DNA of 64,000 bases from Rotaria sordida (taxonomy: Eukaryota > Rotifera > Eurotatoria > Philodinida > Philodinidae): positions 96,523 to 160,522 of the forward strand of contig CAJNOL010000323.1 of NCBI GenBank assembly GCA_905250125.1, in the 5' to 3' direction. The stretch's first letter is position 1. Every line of letters begins with the position of its first letter. The notes beneath the pieces were generated by a model. It did no database searches. It was not told where the DNA came from and saw only the letters and a list, made by a program, of their open reading frames with translations. Position numbers and translations under genes: made by a program. This document shows positions 42,919 through 56,021 of the stretch, piece by piece.

Positions 42919-45900
42919 GTTAGATTGAACGATCGAATGTACTAATTTTTTGAACAATTATAAACATATTGTTTATTTATTTTTCTAAGAACTGTACTGT
43001 TAATTATATTTAGAAGAGAAAAATTTGTAGTTTGATTTTGAAGAAGAAAAAAATAATCTTTTTTATTTTTGTTTATTGATTATTTGATTATCAAAAAGGA
43101 AATATATTATTGTTCAATTATTACATTGAGCGACATCTTAAGAAAGTTATCATTGCTTAGGAACAAAATAAGATTAATTATCTCGCATGATGTTACAGAT
43201 AATTTTCCTTTGTTTGAAAAAAAAAGTTTTTCCTTCTAGGACAATAAAACAACGACAATTTCTCTGTTTAGTATGTCTTCTGGAAATACAAGAAGAATAA
43301 GTAGAACTCCATAACGCATGAATTAACACAAACAAATAGAATAGTCGTATGAGAACTTTGAAGTTATTTTTCTAAATATTTCCTCGGTCTCAATTTTTCT
43401 CCAAACACATGGGTAGACTCTTCACTTCTGGCATAAGAGTTCAATGGATATATCTGATTGAATTTTGTTTCATCTATGTAGGAAAAAGAAAGATTTTCAA
43501 TCAGCCAATTTGATTTGAACAATTTTGTCAAGCATTTTTGACGGAGAATATTAGTTACTTTTATTTTACATGAGAAAAAGTAAAATAATAATATGGTCAG
43601 TATGTTCTTCGCTGAAACTCGATGATTTTCATTTCGACGTTCTTCATTTCAATGCATAAATCTATCGACAATATTCTGCGATAATACCTGCAGTATATAT
43701 ATATATATAAATCTGACAAATATTCAACGAAACTGACGAATATGGACGATCGAAAGTCATTCGGCGATGATGTACACAATTTATCTTATCTCTAATGCTA
43801 ATTAAATACCTAAGAGGCTGTGTCTTATATAGAAATGAAAATATCTGAACAAAAAAAATATTACGGTGTATTTCATAGCGATCAGATGTTGTATCGGCTT
43901 GAAATTTCTTTTATATTGAAAAGCAAATAATGTTCTATTGATCTAGTCTATCTAAATAAATCTTTTCACTAATTTGACAACAATGTATGTGGCATATGGC
44001 ACAACAAATATTGAAAAAAAAAGGCAAACAACATTTGTTAACAAAGAAAGAATGAATAAAGATATGAATTTTGTTGGTTAGAAATGTACACATTAGACTT
44101 TGAAATTTTATACCATCTGTAAATTGTAGTCGATTATTATTGTTTAGTTGTAGCTTTACTTATTTCGAAAGTCTATTAGTTTCGCTTCTAGACTTACATC
44201 CATGATGAAAAGTCAAAGTCAATCTGGACTCTGACTTTTCTTTACTTTTGTAAAGTTCTAAAAGGACGTGAATCGTACTTCCAAAATACATCAGTTTGTA
44301 CAATGAATATTAAAAATACCTGTATTGTTGAATCTAATTTACTGATAGGTAATTTCGAGAGCACCGACCGCTCGTAAAAAATGATTCCAATACAGGTCTC
44401 TAGTTTTAATGGTTTATTTGCTCATGCTCTTAATTAAAGTAATAAATAAATGTCATTTATAGACTTGACCTTCATTCGATCTGACCTTTTTATTACTATT
44501 TAGTAAATAAAAATGAAAAAATATTCTCATTTCTTGCATAATTTGTTATTAAAATTTATATTAATCGATCTGATTATTTAGAATTTAAGTTTGTTTTTTT
44601 TTTCAGTTGTTTTATTTCAAAGAAAAAAATTTTCTAATTTTGATGCAATGATTAAAACAAACAAATTAATCGTTATTAATTAATATCAATATGTAGTTTA
44701 TATGATAAATATTTCTATTGACTAATTAAATGTAATCTATCAAAATTTTCAGTTTTATTTTTACTTTAAATTTTTTTTAACTAGACTAATTCATTTATCA
44801 GACATATAATTAAGTTGAAATTGTTTCCTGTCACATCATTTCTTTTGAACTTCATCAAATCAAATTAATATCAATGGATCATGCAAATATTTCACTACTA
44901 TAGATTTTTTTAATAAAACTAACACTTAAATTGTTCTTATTATTTCTTTTTCTTTTTTTTTCTTACAGAACTCATTCAAATAAATAATTGCATTGTATGC
45001 TATCTCAATTATAGTGATTGAAACAAAAGAAAAATGGGCGGCGACTGTCTGATAAAATTCATAGTATATTAAAACATAAGTTAACATTCTCATATATGAA
45101 ATTATAAAGATAAAACAAAAAACCAAATAACTTCACACGTCAATAGAGGCTAATAGTACTTGAATTGGCAAATGAACATGCATATAAAAAAAAAAAAAAA
45201 ATCAAGAACGTGCTTTTGTTACTGAACAATTATCATATTTTTTTTATGTAAATTCTTTCGAAATGAATGTATATATGAACAAGACAAGGCGACGACGTTC
45301 ATGTCAGCTAGACTTATTTTCATCTTTATGTTGATTGAAAGACGAGTAGTCATAGTATTCCGTATAATCATTAAACATCGACTATTTACTCGGCTTTTGT
45401 CTTTGTCATCACTACTACCACCATTTGTACACAAAGTTCTCGTGTTTGCGCTTACTCTTTGGTTTATTGTCTTGTGCGTTCGATATGTCTCATTCTCTTT
45501 TTTTTCTCGTCTCTTATTGCTCTATGTTTGTGTAGGCCAAATATGTCTCTCCTTCTCTCTCTCTCTCTCTCTCTTGCATTCACTCTATTTTTTAGTCCTC
45601 TTATTTCTTCTTCCTTTAAATAAAAGTATTGTTGAAAAAGGAATATATATATATATAAATATACTTTAAAGCTTAGGATATTATAATTCGTTTGTGTGTT
45701 AGTATCTTCTATTATCAAGATGCATTCAACTGCCACGGATAGTAATGGTAATTTACTTTATATAAAGGTATGTCTTCTTTGAGCTTATTCTCTCTTGAAA
45801 TAGGATCCACGAGTGTAGCAGCATACAGAATGAGAAAAACAGCAGTTCGAGTCGACAGTGTAGAGTAAAAGAAAGTGAAAAAAAAAGTAGTCTTCTTTTT

Positions 45901-47801
45901 TTTTTTTATTTTACTTCTTTCTTTTTCTCTCTCCCATAGCTGTCCGCTGCCTTTTTTTTCTGAGGATAATAAAGTCGACATAGTTCCAACTTCATTCTTT
46001 TATATGTTGTTGTTGTCGTTGTCGTTGTCGTCGTCGTCGTTTTTCTTCTTAATTGTATGTGTCACTACGATTATATGATAACATGGGTCAATAGTAGTAG
46101 CAACTAGGTATCGAACACTAAGAGAGAAAAAAAAAGTGCCAGCCAGTGAATCAACTTATTATTATTGTTGAAATCGATCGTAAGTAAAAAAAAAAAAGAC
46201 TGTGTTAGTGAGAGAAAGAAATTCGTATTCAGAATGAGATGCCCGATACGCTTTATCTGCATTGGCAAATATATTCCTATGTGTAATGCTTGACGATCAG
46301 ATCGATTATGCAAATCAGAAATTGACTTGAGTATATATTTACTAAGGAGAAAAAAAATTTTTTTTTTAATTAATCTCATCTAGAAACGTCAATAAATAAC
46401 AATCGATATTTCGAACATATTGTATTGATTTGATTTGTCATATATCGATATTAGTAAGATTTATGTTCTAGTCTAAATCGATATACAGAAACTGTTTTAT
46501 CATGAATATATGTTTTTCTTTTTGGAGACAAAAAGAAAAATCTTTAGTTAATCATAATCCATAATGATTAATGCGATGAACGGAAATCAACTACTAGACA
46601 TAGCAATACATATAATTTCACATCATAATTATTTCCTCTTTTTTTTTTTTTCTTCTCACTCTTGTTTCTTCACATTATTATCATAAAAGTCTTTCCTGTT
46701 GCTATTGAGTAGACGTGTATAAAATCTCTTGTTGTCATTATCAATAGCTCATAGCATTTTCACGTCTTTTTCTTTTCTTTTTATTGCTGTTTTAATGAAA
46801 TAACGCAACAACAAGGATAACAACACAAGTTTTTTTTTTAAATATTTTTTTTTTGTTCTTCGATTATTTCCTGTCTGATCGTTATGTTCTCTATCTCAAT
46901 TTCTATATAATAAAGAGAGGTAAAGTGTAGCAGTAGTTAACAACAAGAAAAAAAAACACTTATGTTTAACGGTGAGTGCTTAATGGATGCTGTGATTATG
47001 ATAGGACTATGTGAACCTTTCGTTTTTCTTCCTGTTTTATATATATATATATATATTTGTGTGAATAAGAAAATTCTCGAGTCGGAAGAATAAGAAATGA
47101 GTCTTCCGTTTCCGACAGTATGTTAAACACTTTTATCAGGTGTATAAGATCGATTGTAAATGTCTAATCATGAATAAAATAATCGATCTTTTACCTGAGT
47201 GAATAATAAACGGATCACATTTATCATTCAGATTATAATGAATCGAATTCGTATATCATATCATTGCTTAACTTTGTTCTCAATGATAGATACAATATTT
47301 GAAATTATATTTTCCTTATCAATGACTTTCTCGATGATTCAAATTTGATGAAAGATAATAGGTTTTATAGACACACTTCAAAAAAAAAAATTCTTGTCTT
47401 ATTTTATTTTTTATTGCTATTGACATATTATTTTCACGATCAGAGAGAATTGTTGGTTAATCTTGTTTGAGAATGAAGTAGAAAAGAATAATAAAAAAAT
47501 AGTAAAGAAGTTCTTTTTTTTTTTTTTTTTACACAATCATAAAATGGAAGAGAACAAGATTTGTATTTATAAATCTGAAAAAGTATAGAACGGGAGAGAA
47601 ATAGAATGACAGGTGTGTGTGTGTATATATATATGTGTGCTCTTTCATCTTTTTCTTCTTCTTGCACCAATAATATCAGATGTATGTGTATGCGTAAAAA
47701 TGAAAGTACGTGTGTAACATAAAAAGAAAAAATTTTTGACAACGACGAAAAGAATATATATATTTTTTTTCTTCTTCGAACAAGTTAATTCATACTTTAT
47801 C
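42919..47801. other. Divergent spacer between the dystrobrevin-like gene and PTBP, rich in pyrimidine runs
   Basis: No coding exon was recognised. From about 45,200 the plus strand becomes very rich in T and C: a CT dinucleotide run at 45549-45575, long T runs at 45893-45909 and 46638-46651, TTTCTCTCTCC words, and a (TTG)/(TCG) run at 46004-46040. TA runs lie at 43692-43709 and 47039-47056. The 5' untranslated region and promoter of PTBP should lie in the right-hand part. Confidence 0.55.
46004..46040. repeat. TTG/TCG trinucleotide run
   Basis: Imperfect trinucleotide units shifting from TTG to TCG, upstream of the PTBP-like gene. No coding role was seen. Confidence 0.75.
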
Positions 47802-48270
47802 ATGTCACAATCAGTAAATCTTATACGTGTAGCTAAACATAGTCTTGATGGTACAATTATTTATCCTGATTATGGACAAAATACAATATATTATCAACCT
47901 TTTGATTCTTCAACAAAGTATTTATCCTATAAAATTCAACGACCATATGAACATCTCGCTACAATGGCAAGTCATCAATATAAGAATTTATTGTTTGTAT
48001 TTCATTTGCAATTGATATGATTGAAAAAAAGAAACGAGAAGAAATGTATTTGACAGTTTTCATACTTAGCATTGACCCTATTCTTTTTCTCTCTCTCCCT
48101 CTCTCTTCTATTGATTTTGTTTGATTAGAATAGAAACGAAAATATAGGAACACGAATAAGCTTATAACAAATGAATGGACAACGCCTCTTAATCTAACAA
48201 TTATCCTTCTTTTCGTACCGATCAAATAATGATCGGAAGACTAACACTTATGAACAAGTTATTGTACTTC

Positions 48271-48310
<40 letters not shown>

Positions 48311-51300
48311 AATATCGAATAAATGAAAAAAAAGAAGAGAGTGCGTATGTAAGAGAAAAAAAAGAAATTTTAATAAGATTTATGTATGCACATATATATA
48401 TATATATAGAAAGAATAATTGAGATGAAGTCAATAAATAACTACGTAATTTCTTATGTATTTGTTTTTTTTTTAGCGATCCATGAAGGTATATATGATTA
48501 ACGGTTTGATGGAAAGAAGACGAAAATTATTTTTTTTTTTAAATTTTATCTTCTTTCTTAGCGTCTACTTTCGAATGATCTTTCATCATCATCATCATCA
48601 TCACCACCACCAACAAAGATTCTTGCCGTTACAACTAACGAAGAAGAAATGAATAATAATCCTACGAGTACAAATAATCTTACAAATGGACATCAAAATA
48701 GCGATAGTAATGAAGCCAAAAAAGTATGTTCGATAATTACTATTTGACCTTTTTTGTTCAAATATAATAATAATAATAAAAAATAGATGAATTTCAATAT
48801 TTTTTTTTTGTCATAATAAATCGAAACATTATCAAGTTTTATTGTTTAATAAAACATTGTAGTCTAATTATTTTCATTCAAGAAAAAAATATGTTTGAAA
48901 GCTCGATATCAGTTATCTATTTTACAAACTATATTTATCCTAAAATATAACATATAGGCAACTAGTTCTAAATAACTTTCGAGCAAATTTAGTCATATTA
49001 TAATAATGAAAGGGACAAGATTTAGTTATTATCTTTAGCATGTTGCCCCCGCTTGTTATTGATACATATTCTTGGAATAATGTATTGTTTTTGTGCATTC
49101 ACGTGGTATCATCCGATTACTTCTTTTCTCATATTGTCAATCTATTCGAATCCTATCTCAATTATATTTTATTTTTAATTCGACATATCTTTGTTTTTTT
49201 ATTATTTCAGGCTCGCCTTGAAAAAAGTCCACCATCTCGTGTTGGTAAGTTACATATTATAATATATTGAAGCAAAAAAAAAAGACATATGACTTCTTTC
49301 TACTTATATTAGTACATTTACGAAATATTGATGCTAGTGAATTAGAAATAGTTCAATTTGGTCTTTCATTTGGTAAAATAACAAATGTACTTAATTTAAG
49401 AAAAAAAAATCAAGTTTGTATTAAGATTTCTTTTTCTTTTTTTCGTTTATTTATTTATTTACATTAAATAAAAATCTATTTGATATTTAGGCTTTTCTGG
49501 AATTTGACAGTATTGAACATGCACAAGCAATGACTGATTATTTTTCTTCAATACCAATATTATTAAATGGTCGACAAATATTTGTACAATTTTCAAATCA
49601 TCAAGAATTAAAAACAGATCCAAATAATGCAAATAATCAACAAGCACAAGCTGCACTTCAATCAGCAACTATTTTACAAGAAATTGCACGAACAGGTGGA
49701 CAAAATTGTGTATTACGTGTTGTTGTTAATAATATGGTTTATTCAATTAGTGCTGATACATTTTATCAAGTAAGAAAAAATTATTTTTGAAAATGAATAA
49801 AACAAAATTATTTTTTCTTTTTTTTTTAATTTTAGATTTTTAGCAAATTTGGTGTTGTTTTAAAAATTATCACATTTACTAAAAATGGTATTTAAAAGCA
49901 AAAGATTAATTGATAACTTTTTTTTATTTTTATTTAAGATAAATTTCAAGGATTAATACAAATGAAAGATGCAATGACAGCACAATCAGCAAAAATAGTA
50001 ATAAAAAAAAAAAAAAGAAAAATATTCTCATGAAATCAAGAATTTTTTGAAATTTTTCTTTTATAGAATTTAAATGGTCAAAATATTTACAATGGTTGCT
50101 GTACATTACAAATTGATTTTTCAAAATTATATTCATTAAATGTCAAATATAATAATGATAAGAGTCGGGATTATACTAATCCAACATTACCATCAAATGA
50201 AAATTCTAATGAACCTATATCTATTGGTGCAAGATATTTAACAGGTATATATATATATATATATCGATAAAATTTGACTAAAATAAAAAAGAAAACTGTA
50301 CAAGATGAAACGTAAATATGAAAAGAATTTTATTGTAATCAAAAAAAAAAAAGTTTTAGCAAGTTTCTCAATTTTTGCATTGACTAACCATCAGTTTTGA
50401 TTTTCGTCTTACGAGAGAATTGTTTTTGAGTCAGAGCTCTATGTATAAGGTAGACCAGAGTTGAAACCAGACTGTCCGATCCAAACTGTCAGACCGACCT
50501 GTTTTACTAGTTTTTACTGGTTGAAATTTTTTTTTTCCATTCAAATACTGTCTCAACCATCAAATCTTGTTTATGCTATGCGTTAACAAAGATCGAGCAC
50601 TTGTTAATCAGTTGAAGTACTCTTCAAAAAAGTTGTGCACGGTACCGGCCTAAAAAGTTTTTGCAACTGATCAGATCGGACCAATTTCAACTCTGAGGTA
50701 CACTCTAGTTAAATATAAAAAGCTTCAAAAGGATAAGTGCTCTTAGACCTTCTCTTCTGAGTGATAGTCATTTTACTGCACTTTTATGTACCACCAAATC
50801 GAATGTAGAATATTTCTATATGAACTTTGACCTACACATAGGTCAACTTGTGATTAGTGTGTTCTGAAAATTTCAATTCAATGGAATGCTTCTTTCGCGA
50901 GATATAGAATTTTCAAAAATCGTTTTGCGACTTTTCATATTTTACTCAGGTCTACCTTATGCATAGAGTTCAGACTTCAAGACGATTCATCACTTGAAAA
51001 AGCTCCCTCGTTAGTCTGTTGAACATTAATTGAAATTCAAAACAGGTTCTAACACTTTAGTGTGAAAGGCAAAAGGACATCATAGTACTCATTTATTATA
51101 TTTGAAGGTATACCTAATGTATATGGTTCGCCAATAATGGCACTTGCCGGCGCTCCATTAACAACACTTTCAGCAATGAGTAATGGTGCTATTCATTTTT
51201 CAGGTGAATATTTCTTTTCTTTGTTTTTTTTTCTTGGATAATTAATGAATAAAATAAAAATTCAGCTCCAACAGCAGCTATGTTAAATGCAAGTCAATTA

Positions 51301-51636
51301 GCTCAACAATATACAACAGCATTAGGATGTCCAATGACAAGTTCAACAAATCCTGGAACAACATTATTAACAACAGCTAATACAACACAAACACCAATAT
51401 CATTATCAACATTACAACAACATCATCATCATCATCCACATACAACAACAACAAGTCCATATATTTTTTTATCAACAACATCTGATGAGGTATGTGCAAA
51501 TGTTGGCAGTGGTACTGATGTTACTAATGGAGTAATTACTGGTAAAACTACAACTTTATCTTCTCCTTCAACTCTTTACTTTTATAATAATAACAGTACA
51601 CCTACTATGTATCCTGCTGATTTTCTGTGTTTGTGA
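47802..51636 (+). CDS. PTBP: Polypyrimidine tract-binding protein-like, with RRM1 and RRM2 only
   Basis: PTBP binds CU-rich RNA in the nucleus and represses exon use. Exons: 47802 to about 47996, a candidate 12-base microexon 48476-48487, 48562-48723, 49211-49244, 49313-49413, 49491-49769, 49836-49887, 49939-49997, 50067-50244, 51108-51203 and 51266-51636, about 512 aa. The middle is unmistakable: [20 protein letters not shown] and KKNQAFLEFDS (RRM1), [43 protein letters not shown] (RRM2), [20 protein letters not shown] and [14 protein letters not shown]. Known PTBPs continue with RRM3 and RRM4. Here the last exon becomes rich in Ser, Thr and His and stops at 51636, and I found no RRM3 or RRM4 exon before the next gene. 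A strong donor (GAG then GTATGT) at 51489 may lead elsewhere. The first exon and microexon are the least certain parts. Confidence 0.82.
48269..48306. repeat. TAA trinucleotide run
   Basis: About twelve tandem TAA units in the first PTBP intron. A TA run follows at about 48391-48408. Confidence 0.85.
50409..51013. mobile_element. Harbinger-like foldback element E with a nested hairpin, in a PTBP intron
   Basis: The element spans 50412-51010 between TTA (50409-50411) and TTA (51011-51013). The left end CGAGAGAATTGTTTTTGAGT and the right end CTTGAAAAAGCTCCCTCG are inverted copies. TCTATGTATAAGGTAGACC on the left pairs with GGTCTACCTTATGCATAGA on the right. A second inverted pair, CAGAGTTGAAACCAGACTGT near 50456 and CCAATTTCAACTCTGAGG near 50680, interrupts the left arm within the repeated word TAGACC and looks like a later insertion. 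It lies in PTBP intron 50245-51107. Confidence 0.68.
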
Positions 51637-54008
51637 TATATTGAAATCTATATTTATCATTCCATTCTTATATATGTTCTTTTCTTTTGTTTTTGTTTTT
51701 TTTTATGGTGCTCATTGGAACACTATGAATCCCTTTGCTTGTTTAGAAAAAAAAAATCTAAGGTACTCCGTCCGTTTTCTTTTTTTGTTTGTTTCCCTGT
51801 GAATTTGCTGTCATTTGGTCTTATATGAAATTCAATGAAGCTGGAAATAATGATCTATTGAATCTATACAGTATGCTCTTTTCTTTTTTTTTTTTTGTAA
51901 TATTCTTCTTTTTTTCTCTTCTGTTTTGCTTGAATACTATATTCTTTCTCTCTCATGCAAATAAAACTTATTGTCTTTGTTTCAGTTAGTGCCGATCGAT
52001 TGAATTAAATGAATATTTAAAGGTAAAGAAAAAAAAAACAAAAATGACATCTAATCACATATTCTTTCTCCTTTTTCTCTGACACATCTACACAATTTAC
52101 ATACGTTTATTCTTATCGGTTTTTGTCCATCCCTTCTTTTGATCATACTTCTTTAGAAACATATATATCTATATATATGAACTACAGAAGTAATTATCTT
52201 GCGTTTTATTTTTCTTATTGCCGGGAAATTTGTTCGTGTCGTATTCTTTTTTCTTTGCAGTTTTTATAGAGTAATGTGTGCCAATTCTTTATTCTTTTGC
52301 TAGTTCTCACTGGTCAGATACAATGATATTGCTAATGCTCATTCTCAATATCCTTCCTTTTTCGTCTGCCTTTGAGTATGCACTATAGTCTCATTACATC
52401 GTCTTGATTTATTTACTGATTTGCACTAAATAATATATCTTTTGTCTTAAAGATTATAGGTAAAAAAAAAAAGAATGAGCATCAATATGCTTCTTTTTTT
52501 GGCTTTTCTTCTTTCAATTCTTATTGCATAGTTGCCAATGAAATGAAACATAAAACAATAAAATGGTGCTTTAGATAAGCACACGTTTCTTCTCTCCTTT
52601 ATTTTTAATATTTGAAATAAAGAATATAATAACTATTGATTTTGATATGTGATTTTATTCCAACATCATTAGTAACTATTTGTTTTTGAATTAAGAATCA
52701 TTAATTAAAATATATATTCTCGTTGGAAATATATTCGATGAAACAAAAAAAACATAATATGCTTTTTGAAATGTTATATATTAACAAAAAGAAATACAAG
52801 TTTAAAGCAACTATCTGACTTTATGTATTGATAATTACATTCGAAATGTCTTAAAAGAGAAATGAGAGATTAAATCAACAATTACTATTACATGATATCA
52901 TTTAGTTATTAAGCAAAATAGTCAATATTTGTGATCAGATCGAATATCTTATGTATTCATATGCCAATGCTGTCTGATGTAAAAGAAGTTGTAGATATGG
53001 TTTGTATTTCTTCAGTAGTACGATTTTTGAACCGATATATTTTCTAAAACATTCAGACAAAATACAAATTTATACTTTCTTGTAATATCCAATGAACAAT
53101 GTCTATAGGATTGAACGATTCAAACTAAAAACACAAAATGTTGTGATATTCATATCGTATGGAGAATTAATAACAATATATTTCATAAGACAATGAGATT
53201 AGAAAAATCATCGTGGACAGAAAGATTCATTTTTTAAATTGTTTCAATCTGTGTACTTCGTAATTCGGCAAATTAATTTTAATTTGGACAATATTTAAAT
53301 AAATATATTCTATCATGGTTCTACGAAAACAGGTTTTTTTTCTAAAAATGTCAATTATCTTTTTTAAATAAACATTTTTACCAGTTATGACTTACTGATT
53401 CATAAAAAAAAACTGAAATTGTGCTGAATTTCATTAATTTAAGACTTGGGAAAATATATTTTTAGTTAGCTTTTATTTTATTTGAAAAAAAAGAAGCGTA
53501 ATCAAGTACTGGGTTTTTTTTTGTAGTTACAGATTTATTAGTTCTCACATTTTTGACAATATGTTAACATTTATCTGATTCTTTTTTTCTTTCTCTGTAC
53601 ACATAAATATATGGTCGTTTAAACTAAAATTCAAGTTCGAATATCTGATTGAAAAAATTGAGCAAAATATAATTCACTCATATCAGATACTCAATATAAA
53701 CTGCAAAAAAAAGTTTGAATATGCAATATCAATGAAATCAATTATATAAAAGCAAAGAGCAATAAAACAAACTTGACATAAATTAATTTCAATTTATCGA
53801 ATGATTTACTATTTCAATATACTAGTGATGAAGTATCATCGTAAAACTACTTACAATCTACTTAAAAACATTATAAAGAAAAGTGTGAATACACTCTCAC
53901 ATTTATTTCACATATATAATCAAGTGAATATTTCAAAAGAGTACACAGTATCATAATAATAAAAAAATCAACTTTAATTCAAAGAAATTCGAATGATACT
54001 GAACTGAT

Positions 54009-54262
54009 CCGACGCAGATCATTTCTTGTCTTCGCAATGTTCACAACTTGTTTTCATTGAACTTCTATTCAAAAAACAAACCAAACCATGTAGTCGAGAC
54101 TACTATAACGGCAATCATCACTCAGAATACTTCAATCAAACGATCCACACAACAAATCAAATGTCGAGAGTCAATTTACTTTCTCAGCTTGTCAATCCAT
54201 CATCAAGAAAACTCTCAGCATCGTTCTATGATTCAAATGAACCTGGATCGTCTTCTCTATAG
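54009..54262 (+). other. Unrecognised open frame, possible terminal exon
   Basis: An 84-codon frame begins after an in-frame stop and follows CTGATCCGACGCAG, which resembles a branch point and acceptor. It is less AT-rich than its surroundings and polar in content, ending SFYDSNEPGSSSL. There is no ATG near its beginning in this frame. No family was recognised. It may be a last exon, a gene fragment or chance. Confidence 0.2.
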
Positions 54263-55284
54263 TATCTCTTAAGAGCAATTAAATGACTTGAAAAAGAGCT
54301 TATTTTTATTTTCGTTCATAATAGTATTGATTAGATGAAAGCATTATTCATCGGATTCTCTTAGAATAAAGAGCTGAACAGCGACCGACTTATTACAAGA
54401 CGAGATTGTCTAACAGGTCCTTCGAGCTATACTAATGACTCCATTGTGCAGCGTTTTGATTTGCGTCAACATTTGAAAAAGATTTTTCGTCTATATCAGG
54501 GAAATGAATGAATATACAATTTACGATTGTCGTCACTGACAACTAAATACTGATGATAGCGCCAATCATAAAATAGTTTTCTTTGCTGTGATTACTATTG
54601 GTAATACAATGAGTCGTATATACAATATGAAAAGCAAGGTGATACGGACTGATTGCAAATGTAACAACAAGGACGAAAATAAACAATGAAGATATATATG
54701 AAATATAGTCGTTAGTTGAGAGGCATTCATACATTTTAGTCGATACGATGATAATATAATACATATTTTTTTATTCAAAGTTTTTTGTCGACGAAATAAT
54801 CGATAACACAACAAACATTGGTCGATTTTTACTAAAAAAAATTCGAAATTTTGGTAAGCTATTAGAAGTGTGGGCAATCAACATGGTGAAGAACTATTCT
54901 TTAGTTCTAAAGAATATACTACTAGTGATTCATAAATATATTTCTAACTAATGAAAAACGTGACGAGAAATATTTGAATACTCTATGTGAAGGTCATGCG
55001 CTTCTTCATTAATAATTTCTAATAACATTTATCTTTTTCAGAACATTAATTACTAACAATATATTTCTTACACAAAAAAGTCTCTTTTCAATAGAAAATA
55101 CTTCAAAAGAATAAATTATTGAGGAGGAATATTCGAAGCATTGCTATTCATAATTTGTCTCTCAATAGAGGATGACTGTAACAATGTATCGATATATTGC
55201 ATCAAGATATGCACTTCTATTTAGACGGGAGAATGAAAAATACTTAGGGGGTACTCAAAAATAGTGATGTAGAAGTACCTTATT

Positions 55285-55465
55285 CTCGTATAGAAGGCTT
55301 GAGAAAATTTTCTTTTTTGACCAGGTGACAGAGAAAACGAAGCTTTATTGTTTTGCGCTAGTTGGAGTGGGGTGGGTGTGAGTAAAGTCAACAACTATAT
55401 CCACACCTACCCTAAAGAGATCAGGATCACAAAGTTAATATAGAATAAAAGTCTTCTATACACGT
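55285..55465. repeat. Inverted repeat element with a GGGTGGGTGTG stem
   Basis: The outer ends CGTATAGAAGGCTT and AAGTCTTCTATACACG are inverted copies. In the centre, GGGTGGGTGTG pairs with CACACCTACCC around a short loop. The size and form suggest a small MITE. No target duplication was identified. Confidence 0.45.
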
Positions 55466-56021
55466 GGGTTTTTACCAAAAGTAGTTTCATGACTTTCTAC
55501 TTGTGGAAAAAATATGAACTGAAACAATAATGCATTTTCGAAAAAAAAAGAAAGCGTAAAATGCTCGATTATCTAAGCAATATTACACATTGACAAATGT
55601 ACAATATCGATAAAATATTCCTCTCAGAATTATTCCTCAAACTAATAGAATTCTGTGCTAAAAGGTCAGGGACAATGTAGATATGTATTAGATTTTGTTT
55701 CTTTTTCTTGATACTGGGCTACGTAATAAGCAGTTGTAGTGATTGAATAATCGCTGTGAATAACATTTGTCCTTCAACCATGCGACTTTTGTCTAGATGG
55801 ACATTGATTTTGTTTTAAATCACAATGAGATCAAACTCGTTCTTTGTGCTTGCATGTGATATCTATCCAAGATTGAAATAGCATGCGCAATTTTCCTTTT
55901 TTTTTATCTTCTTCAAACACGAACATTAACCTACATTTCTTATCTATATTAACAAAACTTGTTTCGTTGCATTTGAATAGAATACGAGTATCATCTTTAT
56001 TCAAAGAAAAAAACACTAACG

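Larger units (their letters stand above)
51637..56021. other. Spacer downstream of the PTBP-like gene
   Basis: The first 500 bases have many TTTCTTTTC and TTCTTTCTCTC words and may be 3' untranslated sequence. No RRM3 or RRM4 exon was found here. An open stretch at 54009-54262 (plus) is protein-like but unrecognised. An inverted-repeat element lies at about 55290-55460. The rest is AT-rich without visible features. Confidence 0.5.

Noticed and set aside
45301..45669. 122-codon plus-strand frame upstream of PTBP
   Set aside because: It is a translation of CT- and T-rich repeats (Leu, Ser, Phe runs) and not a plausible membrane protein.
54543..54877. Overlapping minus-strand hydrophobic frames
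   Set aside because: AT-rich composition gives apparent hydrophobic helices; there is no family motif and no splice support.
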